64,000 nucleotides of DNA, from contig JACVRN010000006.1 in assembly GCA_014534425.1 (NCBI GenBank), forward strand, positions 24,741 to 88,740. The letters are read 5' to 3'. Every line of letters starts with the position of its first letter. Position 1 is the stretch's first letter. The translations under genes and the position numbers were made by a program. Shown here one piece after another: positions 53,661 to 63,386 of this stretch. The notes under the pieces were generated by a model, which was not told where the DNA came from, ran no database searches, and saw nothing but the letters and a program-made list of their open reading frames with translations. The DNA comes from Pyrinomonadaceae bacterium (GTDB taxonomy: Bacteria; Acidobacteriota; Blastocatellia; Pyrinomonadales; Pyrinomonadaceae).

Positions 53661-54740
53661 ATGACATACCCCAACCAGCCTTTCTTCACATTAGCGCAAA
53701 TTTCCGACCTCCACTTCATTGGGAAATTGACTGAGAAAGGGCGCACGCACTACCTGAAGCAATTTGGCACCAAGTCGCATGCTTTCAACAAGGTCGATGC
53801 TTTGAGCCGCGCGTTCCGCCTGATTCAACATCCAAGATGGGGTAAGCCTATTGAGGTCTTAATGGCTACGGGCGACATCAGCACCGACGGCTCTACAAAA
53901 GCCTTGTATACAGCATTGACCTTTATTGAATGTCAAGCGATAACAGATGTTAACGGCAAGCCTCTGGCTACAGGCTTAAACAAGCAGCACCATCAACGGC
54001 TGGTGTTGCCGGGTAATCATGATCGCTACACGGCCACTTGGTTGCCCAAGCAAGTATCTTCTAAGGAACTGGAAAACATTTTTAGCACACCCGTAAAATA
54101 CCCCTATGTCCGTGGCTATCGCCCTTCCGGTTCCACTAATAAGTCAGACCCCACGCTGCTTTTTATCGTCTTCGATTCGACACTGGATCCGACAGACCCT
54201 GCTTTTGCATGGAATAGGGTCGCAAGAGGGCGCGTTGAAGAGACAGAATGTCAGGGTATGCTCGATGCGCTTAATAATATTAAGAGTACGAGAGAAGTAG
54301 AGAGCATAGACGGCGGTAAGCTTGAGGTGAATTACGATAAAACTTTTCGTATTGTGCTGCTCCACCATCATCCCAAAAGACATGGTCGCGGTCTTCGCGC
54401 GGCGGTTAAGCACGCCACCAGCAAGATGGAAAATGCTCGGCTGTTTATCCGGTATTGCTTCGACGCGCACATAGACCTTATTCTGTTCGGGCACCAGCAT
54501 AAAGAGTATTACGATATAATCTCACCTACCGCGACGCCCGACTGGTCGCCTCCATCGGACGCTCACGACATTTACTACTTTTGTTGTCTTAGCACCTCTG
54601 AATATTCCGAGACGGACAATGGGTTTTATCTAATAGATTTCTATAAGAATGAATTTAGAGTAACACCCTATCACTGGACTGGCGCATCTTTTATAGACCA
54701 GGCATTTATCTCTCGTCCTTACACGCGGCCAACATTTTAG
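53661..54740 (+). CDS. Metallophosphoesterase (calcineurin-like)
   Basis: ISDLHF, GDISTDGS, LPGNHDR, LLHHHP, FGHQH motifs. Confidence 0.92.
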   Translation: MTYPNQPFFTLAQISDLHFIGKLTEKGRTHYLKQFGTKSHAFNKVDALSRAFRLIQHPRWGKPIEVLMATGDISTDGSTKALYTALTFIECQAITDVNGKPLATGLNKQHHQRLVLPGNHDRYTATWLPKQVSSKELENIFSTPVKYPYVRGYRPSGSTNKSDPTLLFIVFDSTLDPTDPAFAWNRVARGRVEETECQGMLDALNNIKSTREVESIDGGKLEVNYDKTFRIVLLHHHPKRHGRGLRAAVKHATSKMENARLFIRYCFDAHIDLILFGHQHKEYYDIISPTATPDWSPPSDAHDIYYFCCLSTSEYSETDNGFYLIDFYKNEFRVTPYHWTGASFIDQAFISRPYTRPTF

Positions 54741-54907
54741 AGCCGGACTCGGCTTGCCCCATGCGCGGCTAAATATTATAGGTCTGACAATTTGAGATAG
54801 CCTGAGAGATGAGAACCCAGGTCTAACAACTCATTCAACAGTAGAACTCTAAGTGTGGCTCGGCCCGGCGTTGATTTAGCGGGAGGTATGGGCGATTATC
54901 CGCTTTC

Positions 54908-56077
54908 ATGGCGGAGTGGGATTGCATAGTCATAGGTGCGGGGGCGGCGGGGCTGTTGTGTGCGATTGAGGCGGGACGGCGCGGGCGCAGAGTGTTGGTG
55001 CTGGAACATACCGAGCGTGTGGGGAAGAAGATTGAAATCTCTGGCGGCGGGCGCTGTAACTTCACAAACATTTATGCTGCGGCGGATAATTACATCTCGG
55101 CTAATCCTCATTTCGCAAAGTCTGCGCTGGCGCGTTACACGCCGCAGGACTTTATAGCGCTGGTGGAAAAGCACGGCATCAAGTATCACGAGAAGAAGTT
55201 GGGGCAACTCTTCTGTGAGGGAAGCTCTCGGCAGATAATCGAGATGCTGCTGAAGGAGTGCAGCCGCGCTCGCGTGGAAATTCTCTGCAATTGTCGTGTC
55301 GTCTCCGTTAGCAAGGGTGAAGCGTTTCGTGTGGAGACGAATCAGGGGAGCTTCGTCTCGCGCTCGTTGGTGATAGCAACGGGCGGGCTGTCGATTCCAA
55401 AGCTAGGCGCAACCGACCTGGGCTATCGCATAGCGCGGCAGTTCGGATTGAAGATTGAAGAGCCAAGACCGGGGCTTGTGCCTTTCACGCTCACACAGCA
55501 GATGCTGAGGCGGCTTGCAGCGCTGAGCGGTGTGTCAATCGGCGCGATTGTGAGGTGCTGCGATAAAGAGTTTCGTGAAAAGATTCTGATAACGCACAGG
55601 GGATTGAGCGGCCCGGCTATACTGCAAATCTCTTCTTACTGGGAGGCGGGCGAGAGCGTTTCCATCAATCTTCTGCCGGACGAAGATTCGTTTCATCTGC
55701 TGAGGAGCAATCAAAATTCGGGGATAGAGCTTGCAAATCTTCTGGCGCAAAGGCTGCCGCGACGGTTCGCTCAAGCGTGGTGCGAGCTATACGCGGAGTC
55801 AAGGCCGCTTAAGACTTATACCGTGGATGAGCTTAAAGAGATTGCCGCGAGGCTTCATGACATGCGTATAACGCCTTCTGGAACGGAGGGCTTCAGGAAG
55901 GCTGAAGTGACCGCAGGCGGCGTGTCGACAGATGAGCTTTCATCGCAAACTATGGAGGCGCGACGCGTGCCGGGACTGTACTTCATAGGCGAAGTGGTGG
56001 ACGTGACCGGTCAACTCGGAGGCTACAATTTCCAATGGGCCTGGGCCTCCGCTTACGCCGCAGGCCAGTATGTATGA
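54908..56077 (+). CDS. NAD(P)/FAD-dependent oxidoreductase, HI0933/BaiN-like
   Basis: CIVIGAGAAGLLCAIEAGRRGRRVLVLEHTERVGKKIEISGGGRCNFTN; GEVVDVTGQLGGYNFQWAWASAYAAG. Confidence 0.94.
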   Translation: MAEWDCIVIGAGAAGLLCAIEAGRRGRRVLVLEHTERVGKKIEISGGGRCNFTNIYAAADNYISANPHFAKSALARYTPQDFIALVEKHGIKYHEKKLGQLFCEGSSRQIIEMLLKECSRARVEILCNCRVVSVSKGEAFRVETNQGSFVSRSLVIATGGLSIPKLGATDLGYRIARQFGLKIEEPRPGLVPFTLTQQMLRRLAALSGVSIGAIVRCCDKEFREKILITHRGLSGPAILQISSYWEAGESVSINLLPDEDSFHLLRSNQNSGIELANLLAQRLPRRFAQAWCELYAESRPLKTYTVDELKEIAARLHDMRITPSGTEGFRKAEVTAGGVSTDELSSQTMEARRVPGLYFIGEVVDVTGQLGGYNFQWAWASAYAAGQYV

Positions 56078-56080
56078 GAG

Positions 56081-56123
56081 ATTGATTCATCGGTTCATTG
56101 AATCAATGAACCGATGAATCAAT
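56081..56123. repeat. 43-nt palindrome, 21-bp perfect arms
   Basis: ATTGATTCATCGGTTCATTGA-a-TCAATGAACCGATGAATCAAT. Confidence 0.92.
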
Positions 56124-56172
56124 TTCTTCCATCCCTGTTAATTTTTTATAATTATGCTTTAGAATCGCGCGT

Positions 56173-57723
56173 ATGGAGAAAATAATCGAGACGGATGTAG
56201 CCATTATAGGGGCCGGGCCGACCGGCTTGTCTCTGGCCTGCCAGTTGGTGAGGTACGGGGTTGATTTCGTCATAGTGGAGAAGAACGAGGCCATCACCCC
56301 GTACTCGAAGGCCCTGGGCGTTCATGCGCGCACACTTGAGATATATGAGCAACTGGGCGTGGCCGGGAAGGCTCTGGAGCGCGGAGAGGTTGCCAAAAAG
56401 TTCCGCCTGCTGGAAGGCGGAGAGGTGCGCGGCGAAATTCACCTGGCGGACATAGGAAAGAATCTAAGCCCTTATCCTTTCATGCTGATTCTGGAGCAGA
56501 GCAAAAATGAGCAACTGCTCTACGAGTACCTGCAAGGCCACGGAAAAGAGGTTTTGTGGAGCACAGAGCTTGAGAGCTTTTCGCAGGACGCAGAAGGCGT
56601 GAGGGTCATGGTGAAAAACGCGGAGGGCTATAAAACTATCCGCGCGAAATATCTTGCGGGCTGCGACGGTGCCAGGAGTCCTGTCAGGCACGCGCTGGGG
56701 CTGTCGTTCGAGGGCAGCACCTTCGAGCGCATTTTCTACGTGGCGGACGCGCAGGTTGACTGGGCCTTGCCGCACGACGCGCTTCAGGTCTGCTTGGCGC
56801 GCGATGTCTTCACAGCCTTCTTCCCCATGAAGGGCGAGAAACGCTATCGCATAGTCGGCACCTTCCCCGAAGGCGTGGATAAAGATGAAGGCGATGTCGT
56901 GTACGAAGAGATTGAAGAGCAGATAAAACGTGAAGCCAAACTGGAGCTTGAGATTTCAGATGTCCAATGGTTCTCGCTCTACAAAGTTCACACGCGGCGC
57001 GTCAATAAGTTTTCCGAAGGTCGTTGTTTCGTGGCAGGGGACGCCGCGCACATACACTCGCCCGCAGGCGCGCAGGGCATGAACACAGGGATTCAGGATG
57101 CATACAACCTCGCGTGGAAGCTTGCCTTCGTCCTGAAGGGGCGCGCGGACGAGAAGCTTTTGGAGACCTACAACGAAGAGAGGGTGGAAAACGCGCAACG
57201 TCTTCTTGAGACCACTGACCGTATGTTTGAGCTTGGCGCAGGCTCGAACTGGCTCATGAGCTTTATACGCACGACCATCTTTCCGCCCGTCGCCGGTTTT
57301 CTCGTCAGCTTCGACATCGTGAAGCGAACAATCTTTCCCCTGATTTCACAGATAGGCATCAACTATCGGGACAATTCTTTGAGCGACCATAGCGGCGACG
57401 AAGACTTTGATGTCAGGGCCGGAGACCGCATGCCCTATTTCCTGATTGACGGCGAGAGCATCTACGACCGGCTGCGCGAGCCTAAGTTTCATCTGCTTCT
57501 TTTCTCAAACGGGGAGAGCGATGCTGCTGTTTGCGGCAAGCTTGAAAGAGCGTATGACGGTCTGCTTGATTGTCACGCTGTCCCCATAACCGCTCGCGTC
57601 AAAGAAATCTTCGGCACAAGCGAAGCCTTCAACGTGCTGCTCAGGCCGGACAACTACATCGGATTCATTTCGAAAGACTCTGTGGATGGGGTGAAGGAGT
57701 ATCTGCGAAGGTTTATAAAGTAG
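56173..57723 (+). CDS. FAD-dependent monooxygenase (aromatic hydroxylase-like)
   Basis: AIIGAGPTGLSLACQLVRYGVDFVIVEK; GDAAHIHSPAGAQGMNTGIQDAYNLAWKLA. Confidence 0.93.
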   Translation: MEKIIETDVAIIGAGPTGLSLACQLVRYGVDFVIVEKNEAITPYSKALGVHARTLEIYEQLGVAGKALERGEVAKKFRLLEGGEVRGEIHLADIGKNLSPYPFMLILEQSKNEQLLYEYLQGHGKEVLWSTELESFSQDAEGVRVMVKNAEGYKTIRAKYLAGCDGARSPVRHALGLSFEGSTFERIFYVADAQVDWALPHDALQVCLARDVFTAFFPMKGEKRYRIVGTFPEGVDKDEGDVVYEEIEEQIKREAKLELEISDVQWFSLYKVHTRRVNKFSEGRCFVAGDAAHIHSPAGAQGMNTGIQDAYNLAWKLAFVLKGRADEKLLETYNEERVENAQRLLETTDRMFELGAGSNWLMSFIRTTIFPPVAGFLVSFDIVKRTIFPLISQIGINYRDNSLSDHSGDEDFDVRAGDRMPYFLIDGESIYDRLREPKFHLLLFSNGESDAAVCGKLERAYDGLLDCHAVPITARVKEIFGTSEAFNVLLRPDNYIGFISKDSVDGVKEYLRRFIK

Positions 57724-57748
57724 GGGCAGGGACAAGCCCTGCCCCTAC
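57720..57748. repeat. Palindromic dispersed repeat (GTAGGGGCAGGGACAAGCCCTGCCCCTAC)
   Basis: Second copy of the 14939-14970 element; overlaps the upstream stop codon. Confidence 0.88.
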
Positions 57749-57877
57749 AGTTGCATTTAATTGCTCCCATCCATTTATTCATATAAACGCCTGACAAATC
57801 ATCAATCGCCGCTATTTTGTTGACAACCTCAAAGCGCAGCTAATACATTGCTTCAAACTCAAACAGGAGAAAGACCG

Positions 57878-58813
57878 ATGATTTCCCTTAAACATTTCTA
57901 CGCTTCCTTCTTAATTCTGCTCGCCGTTGTCTGCTCTTCGCAGGCGCAGCAGGCTCCTTCCGTGCGACTTCCGCGTCCGAGCCAGAAGGCCACCGTCATG
58001 CAGACCGTCGGAGTCACGGACATCACCATCACCTACAGCCGCCCCGGCGTCAAGGGGCGTAAAATCTGGGGCGACCCGCCCGCGAGCGCCAAACCCGGCA
58101 CGGCAACTCTTGACGACGCCAACTCGCGCGCCAAGGATGCGCCGATTGTTCCCTACGGCCACGTGTGGCGCACGGGAGCAAACGAGGCCACGACTTTTAC
58201 AGTCACGGACGACGTGTTGATTAACGGCCAGAAGCTTCCGGCAGGCAATTACAGCCTGCACACGATTCCGGGCCGAGACGAGTGGACTATCATCTTCAAC
58301 TCGGATGCGGGACAGTGGGGCAGCTTCAGCTACGACGAGAAGAAGGACGTGCTGCGGGTCAAAGTGAAGCCGCAGGCGGTCGCTGACAATCAGGAGTGGC
58401 TGCTCTACAGCTTTCCTGTAGTGACGGCAAATTCCGCGCAAGTTCTCATACGTTGGGAGAAGGTCGCAGTGCCTTTCACGGTCGAAGTGCCGAATGTGGA
58501 AGCGCTCATGCGAAGCAAGATTGACGCGGCCATCGCAGCCAATCCGACAGAGTGGAGAATCCCTCTACAGGTGGCGAACCAGTACGCCAACGACGACAAG
58601 TGGGACGAGGCGCTCAAGTGGGTGGAGCAGTCAATCAAGGTCAAGGAGACCTACCAGAACCTTGCGGGCAAAGCGCAACTGCTCTACATGGCTGGCAGGA
58701 AAGACGAGGCCATGACGGTTGCGGAGCAGGCCATCAAGCGCGGCAAGGCAGACAACGTGGACACCGCGCGAATGGAGAAGCGACTGGCGGACTGGAAGGC
58801 CGCGAAGAACTAG
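57878..58813 (+). CDS. DUF2911 domain-containing protein
   Basis: ATG at 57878 with signal peptide; TYSRPGVKGRKIWG...VPYGHVWRTGANEATTFTVTDDVLINGQKLPAGNYSLHTIPG. Confidence 0.88.
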   Translation: MISLKHFYASFLILLAVVCSSQAQQAPSVRLPRPSQKATVMQTVGVTDITITYSRPGVKGRKIWGDPPASAKPGTATLDDANSRAKDAPIVPYGHVWRTGANEATTFTVTDDVLINGQKLPAGNYSLHTIPGRDEWTIIFNSDAGQWGSFSYDEKKDVLRVKVKPQAVADNQEWLLYSFPVVTANSAQVLIRWEKVAVPFTVEVPNVEALMRSKIDAAIAANPTEWRIPLQVANQYANDDKWDEALKWVEQSIKVKETYQNLAGKAQLLYMAGRKDEAMTVAEQAIKRGKADNVDTARMEKRLADWKAAKN

Positions 58814-58828
58814 AGGTCAAAACGCGGG

Positions 58829-59263
58829 ATGCCTTTCATCTCTGTGACGCGGCTTCGCGTTCGCTCTATCTTCTACCTGCCGCAGTTCATCTGGCATGCA
58901 CTGAAGTCGCAACGTCAGGCCGAGCGCGCCGCAGGCTTTCTGTGCGGCAGGGTGATGCGTGATAAAAGGAACGCCTTCTGGACTCTGACCGCGTGGAAGG
59001 ACGAGGCGGCTATGCGCGCTTACAGGGGCGCGGGCGCGCACATGAAGGCTATGCCCAAGCTTCTGGACTGGTGCGACGAGGCTTCAATAGCGCACTGGGA
59101 GCAGGAGGGCGCGGAGTTGCCTTCTTGGTCAGAGGCTCACAGCCGAATGGTTGCCGAAGGCAGAACGTCCAAGGTCAGGCACCCTTCGGACGCGCAACTC
59201 GCAGGAAAGATAACAGGGCCAAAGCAGGGCGGAACAGAGGGGCAGACGCTCAAGCCTGTGTGA
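58829..59263 (+). CDS. DUF3291-like / spheroidene monooxygenase-like small protein
   Basis: MPFISVTRLRVRSIFYLPQF...FWTLTAWKDEAAMRAYRGAGAHMKAMPKL. Confidence 0.65.
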   Translation: MPFISVTRLRVRSIFYLPQFIWHALKSQRQAERAAGFLCGRVMRDKRNAFWTLTAWKDEAAMRAYRGAGAHMKAMPKLLDWCDEASIAHWEQEGAELPSWSEAHSRMVAEGRTSKVRHPSDAQLAGKITGPKQGGTEGQTLKPV

Positions 59264-59275
59264 AAGTCTGGGATA

Positions 59276-59353
59276 GTCCCAGGTTCCAAGTTCAAAGTCC
59301 CAAGTCAAAGACTCTTTCTTTTAACCTGGGACTTTGAACTTGGAACCTGGGAC
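59276..59353. repeat. Intergenic inverted repeat, 27-bp perfect arms, 24-nt loop
   Basis: GTCCCAGGTTCCAAGTTCAAAGTCCCA (59276-59302) and TGGGACTTTGAACTTGGAACCTGGGAC (59327-59353). Confidence 0.93.
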
Positions 59354-59368
59354 TTAGATTTAGGGCTT

Positions 59369-60229
59369 ATGGAAAGTAATAGTATCGCTGAGGCGAAGCG
59401 GCAGGCGGACGAAGTTATAGAGGACGTGGCCGCGCACCCCTGGGTGGAGCGTATAGCGCGCTTCGGCTATGCTGCGAAGGGCGCGGTCTATATAGTCGTG
59501 GGCGCGCTGGCGACGATGGCCGCTTTGGGCAAGGGCGGAGAGACCACGGATACTCGCGGCGCGCTCGAAGCCATAGAGCAGCAGCCCTTCGGAAAGTTTG
59601 CGCTCGGCTGCGTGGCCTTCGGCCTCATAGGCTACGTCATCTGGCGCTGGATTCAGGCCATAGCCGACACGGACGACAAGGGCAAAGGCTTAAAGGGAAT
59701 CCTCATACGCATTGGGTACACCGGAAGCGGTCTGGTTTACGCAGGGCTTGCGCTGAGCGCCGCGAAGGTTCTGATTGACGTGGGGAACCCGGACAGCAGC
59801 ACGGAGGTTCAGCAGGATTGGGTCGCGCGCTTTTTGACTATGCCTTACGGGCGCTGGCTCGTAGGATTAGCAGGAGCGGGCGTCCTTGGCTTCGGGCTTT
59901 ATCAGATATACAAGGGCATACGCGCCAAGTTTCGCAAGCGCCTCAAGCTCGTAAAGATGAGCGAGTCTGGACGATTCTGGGCGACGCTCGCGGGCCGCGT
60001 AGGCTACTGCGCTCGCGGCGTAGTCTTCATACTCGTAGGACTCTTCCTGATACAATCTGCGCGCCACTTTAATCCGTCGGAAGCGAAGGGGCTGGACGCA
60101 GTGCTTCAGACTCTCTCGCAATGGCCCTTCGGCCCCTGGGCGCTCGCAACGGTCGCCGTCGGCCTCGTAGCCTACGGCCTCTACATGCTGGTCGAAGCCC
60201 GCTACCGCCGCATCAACGGGAGAGGTTGA
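59369..60229 (+). CDS. DUF1206 domain-containing membrane protein
   Basis: Three repeated two-TM units (ARFGYAAKGAVYIVVGALA; IRIGYTGSGLVYAGLALSA; GRVGYCARGVVFILVGLFL). Confidence 0.88.
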   Translation: MESNSIAEAKRQADEVIEDVAAHPWVERIARFGYAAKGAVYIVVGALATMAALGKGGETTDTRGALEAIEQQPFGKFALGCVAFGLIGYVIWRWIQAIADTDDKGKGLKGILIRIGYTGSGLVYAGLALSAAKVLIDVGNPDSSTEVQQDWVARFLTMPYGRWLVGLAGAGVLGFGLYQIYKGIRAKFRKRLKLVKMSESGRFWATLAGRVGYCARGVVFILVGLFLIQSARHFNPSEAKGLDAVLQTLSQWPFGPWALATVAVGLVAYGLYMLVEARYRRINGRG

Positions 60230-60255
60230 ATCTATCTTAATCAGAAAGGCTCAAG

Positions 60256-60561
60256 ATGGCATCGGGTCGTAAACTTCGCGCGTACGTCAATATTCCTACC
60301 TACATGGGGCATTCGAATATACACACTCTGACGATTACGAATATCAGCTTGAGCGGCTGCTTTCTGAGGACAGACATGTGGCTGGACTCCGGCACGAAGG
60401 TCTCGCTCGGCGTGCCTCTTGAGGGCGGAAGGGTTCTGGAGTTAGCGGGAAGGGTCGTGCGCCAGCATGACGAGCCGAAGGGTTACGGCATCAGCTTCAT
60501 CGCTCTGCCCGATGAAGAGAGAAGAGAACTGGCGCTCCTGATAGCAGAGACTATGGAATAG
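60256..60561 (+). CDS. PilZ domain-containing protein
   Basis: NISLSGCFLRTDMWLDSGTKVSLGVPLEGGRVLELAGRVVR. Confidence 0.75.
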   Translation: MASGRKLRAYVNIPTYMGHSNIHTLTITNISLSGCFLRTDMWLDSGTKVSLGVPLEGGRVLELAGRVVRQHDEPKGYGISFIALPDEERRELALLIAETME

Positions 60562-60563
60562 CT

Positions 60564-61262
60564 TTAGGCCACGAACTTGTAGCCGTGGCCCCTGACGGTC
60601 AGAAAGTGTCTTGGGTTCTTCACGTCGTCTTCAAGCTTCTGACGCAGCAGCCCCACATGAACGTCAACAGTGCGCGTCAAGATTGCGGTCTCGTAGCCCC
60701 AAACCTGTCTTAACAACTGCTGGCGTGAAAGAGTCGCGCCGCGCTGCTCTATGAAATAACGCAGGAGTTGAAACTCGCGCGCCGATAGCTCTATGCGCGT
60801 GTCGCCGCGCCTGACTTCCGTGCTGCGAAAATCCACATGCACGGAGCCGAAGCTGTATGTCTCTGACGGCGCATCCGCGAGAGTGCTTTCGGGCTGCCTG
60901 CGGCGAAGGATGGCTTCAAGACGCGCGAGCAGTTCAAGCGGCTCGAAGGGTTTCGTCAGGTAATCGTCCGCGCCGAGTTTTAGTCCGAGGACTTTGTCTA
61001 TGACCTGCCCGCGCGCTGTGAGCATGAGAACGGGAGTGTTGACGCCGCGCTGCCTGAGGTCTCGGCACACGTCGAAGCCGCTCTTGCCCGGCAGCATGAC
61101 ATCCAGAATGATAAGGTCAAAAGCGTCAGGCGCGGAAGCCCGCTCCAATCCTTCCAGTCCGTCCGAGACCGCTTCCACCTGATAACCTTCGGCGCTCAGC
61201 AAATCCGTCAGCGCCATCACCAGTCCGGGGTCGTCTTCTACAAGTAATATCTTATCCGTCAT
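60564..61262 (-). CDS. OmpR/PhoB-family response regulator
   Basis: LVEDDPGLV, LIILDVMLPGKSGFDVC, KPFEPLELLARL; winged-helix C-terminus RQQLLRQVWGYETAILTRTVDVHVGLLRQKLE. Confidence 0.96.
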   Translation of the reverse strand: MTDKILLVEDDPGLVMALTDLLSAEGYQVEAVSDGLEGLERASAPDAFDLIILDVMLPGKSGFDVCRDLRQRGVNTPVLMLTARGQVIDKVLGLKLGADDYLTKPFEPLELLARLEAILRRRQPESTLADAPSETYSFGSVHVDFRSTEVRRGDTRIELSAREFQLLRYFIEQRGATLSRQQLLRQVWGYETAILTRTVDVHVGLLRQKLEDDVKNPRHFLTVRGHGYKFVA

Positions 61263-61267
61263 CTTAG

Positions 61268-63292
61268 TTAAGCGTCTGAAATATTCTTTGAAGTTTCAAT
61301 CGCGGGCAGATGCAGCGTGAAGACAGTGCCTTCTTTGGCGGAAGATTTTACCGTCACGCTTCCGTGTTGGGCGCGCATGTGTCGGTCTACCAAGCAGAGG
61401 CCGAGGCCGGAGCCGTGGATTGTGGAGGACGAGAAGCCCCCGCCCCTGTAGAAAGGCTCAAAGATGTGCGGCAGGTCTGACTGAGCTATACCCGGGCCGT
61501 GGTCTGCGACCCTTATCTGCACCTCCCTGCCTTTCCTGGTTTGAGCGCTCGTCGCAGTGACCTTGAGCCACTTGCCCGTCGCGCCATACTTCAAAGCGTT
61601 CTCAAGCAGGTTCTCCACGGCGCTCTCAAGCGCTTGCGCGTCGGCTAGAACCTGTGGCAGATTGTCTTCCACATTCTTCTCCACAGACCACCCGCCTTCT
61701 TCAAAAGCCGCTCTGTAATCATCAAACGCGCCGTCTATGATTTCGCGCACGTCCACTGGGCGAAGCTCGTAAAGCTTGTGGCCGGATTGAATGCCCGCGA
61801 AGCTCAGCATGCGCTCGATTTGATTTATGAGACGACGCGCCTCCTTCTGAATCACGAGGCCGTACTTTTCAACGCGCGCCGGGTCTTGAATCATCCCCTT
61901 TGACAGATTGTAGCTCGTGGATTGAATTACCGTGAGTGGCGTTCGCAACTCGTGCGAGACGCCCGCCACGAATTCCATCTGCTGTTCGGCCAATGCACGC
62001 GCGCGTCTTGCGGCAAGCGCAAGCATCACTGTGCTGCCCGCAAGCAGTAGCAGGATGCCGAAGCTCAGCGCAAGGTTTCGGCGGCGCGACTGGTCTATCA
62101 GAGCATAGGGCGAGCCTGACTTGCTTTTCAAAACCAGCCGCCAGGAATCCGGGTCATAGTTCTCGGCCTTGGCCTGAAGATTTCCGGGCGGCGGTCTTCT
62201 GGCACCTGCGAAGGGCGCCGGGGGCGGCGGCCCTTCGGGCGGAGGCGGTCGCATATCTGCGGGCGGCGGGCCGGGCTGTCGCTGCTGCTGTTCCGCTCCC
62301 TGCGGCGGTGGAGGTGGAGGCGGCGGCGGCCCGTGCGGCGGACGCCCAGGCTGTAGATGCGGGCTGAAGATAACTATCTCCGCGTCACTGTTGCGAATTA
62401 AATCCTCGCCCGCGCGAGCGTCCGACTTGTAGATGAATCTGGCGGGACGCCCCGTGACAATTGCTAAACTGTAATCATTCAGAGGCTCGTGCCCGAAGTG
62501 GCGCTCGATTAGCTCCGGCAGCAGATAGCTCTCCATGTAGCTCAAATCGAACTCAAGAAAACACCAGCCCTTCAATTGAGGGACGCGCACGAGGCCATCG
62601 GGCGGCGCGGGCCTTAGCTGCTGAAGCAACAGCCTGGGGTCTGTGCCGAAGGGAGGCATGCGCCCTTGCGGCGCGTTCTCCTGCGGCGCGTCGTTCGCAG
62701 ACGGAGTTGGCGCGTCGGGCTGAGGCGGTGGTGGCGGCTCACGGTTGACGACGAGTGGAAAGACCAGCACGGGTCTTTCTGCTGCGACTGCCAGAGCAAA
62801 GCCGTTCGGGAAAAGCGGCGGCTCGCCTCCTGGCATTCGCAGACGGTTTTCCAGAATCGTGCGGAACAGCTTCAGCGATTCGGGCCAGGACTCTTCCGTG
62901 AACTGCTTGTCGGTTGAGCGCAGGCGCTTGAAGGGCACGCCATCTTTGTTCTCGACGGCGAAGCTGACGGAGCTTAACATCTGCGGTCGCTCTGCCGTGG
63001 AGCGCCATTGCAGGAACAGATTCGAGAGGTAAGGCTCGAAGGCCGTGTCTGCGGGAACCGTCGGCGAAGGTCTGAAGTAAGGAAGCGGGTAATGAATCCT
63101 CTCTGCGAAATCGTCGCTGAAGTTTCGTATAGCAGCCTCAACGTATTCCCTCTGCTGGCGGCGATCTGCTTCGCTCGCGCGATTAATCCAGCGATACTGA
63201 AGAACGGCGGCCACGCACATCACTAGCATCAAAGCTATGCAGACAATCAACAGCCAGCCGGATTTGTTCGCGCGCGTTCCCTTCATCATCAT
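61268..63292 (-). CDS. Membrane sensor histidine kinase with proline-rich extracytoplasmic domain
   Basis: Two TM segments; FVAGVSHELRTPLTVIQS; ENLLENALKYG; VADHGPGIAQSDLPHIFEPFYRGG. Confidence 0.95.
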   Translation of the reverse strand: MMMKGTRANKSGWLLIVCIALMLVMCVAAVLQYRWINRASEADRRQQREYVEAAIRNFSDDFAERIHYPLPYFRPSPTVPADTAFEPYLSNLFLQWRSTAERPQMLSSVSFAVENKDGVPFKRLRSTDKQFTEESWPESLKLFRTILENRLRMPGGEPPLFPNGFALAVAAERPVLVFPLVVNREPPPPPQPDAPTPSANDAPQENAPQGRMPPFGTDPRLLLQQLRPAPPDGLVRVPQLKGWCFLEFDLSYMESYLLPELIERHFGHEPLNDYSLAIVTGRPARFIYKSDARAGEDLIRNSDAEIVIFSPHLQPGRPPHGPPPPPPPPPQGAEQQQRQPGPPPADMRPPPPEGPPPPAPFAGARRPPPGNLQAKAENYDPDSWRLVLKSKSGSPYALIDQSRRRNLALSFGILLLLAGSTVMLALAARRARALAEQQMEFVAGVSHELRTPLTVIQSTSYNLSKGMIQDPARVEKYGLVIQKEARRLINQIERMLSFAGIQSGHKLYELRPVDVREIIDGAFDDYRAAFEEGGWSVEKNVEDNLPQVLADAQALESAVENLLENALKYGATGKWLKVTATSAQTRKGREVQIRVADHGPGIAQSDLPHIFEPFYRGGGFSSSTIHGSGLGLCLVDRHMRAQHGSVTVKSSAKEGTVFTLHLPAIETSKNISDA

Positions 63293-63340
63293 TCATTATA
63301 GCTTTCAAAAATGGCTCAACGCCCGCCCGCACGGCGAGAA

Positions 63341-63386
63341 TTTACCTTCTCTTTACAAACCCACGCTCTCTTTACCGAAGCTTTAC
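63341..63386 (-). promoter_or_regulatory. CpxR-box-like direct repeats in histidine kinase/Spy divergent intergenic region
   Basis: TTTAC-N6-TTTAC at 63341-63356 and 63371-63386 (GTAAA-N6-GTAAA on the minus strand). Confidence 0.7.

Noticed and set aside
62281-62340. GGCGGTGGAGGTGGAGGCGGCGGCGGC triplet repeat, considered as a microsatellite or regulatory repeat
   Set aside because: It is the coding sequence for the polyproline segment of the histidine kinase on the minus strand.
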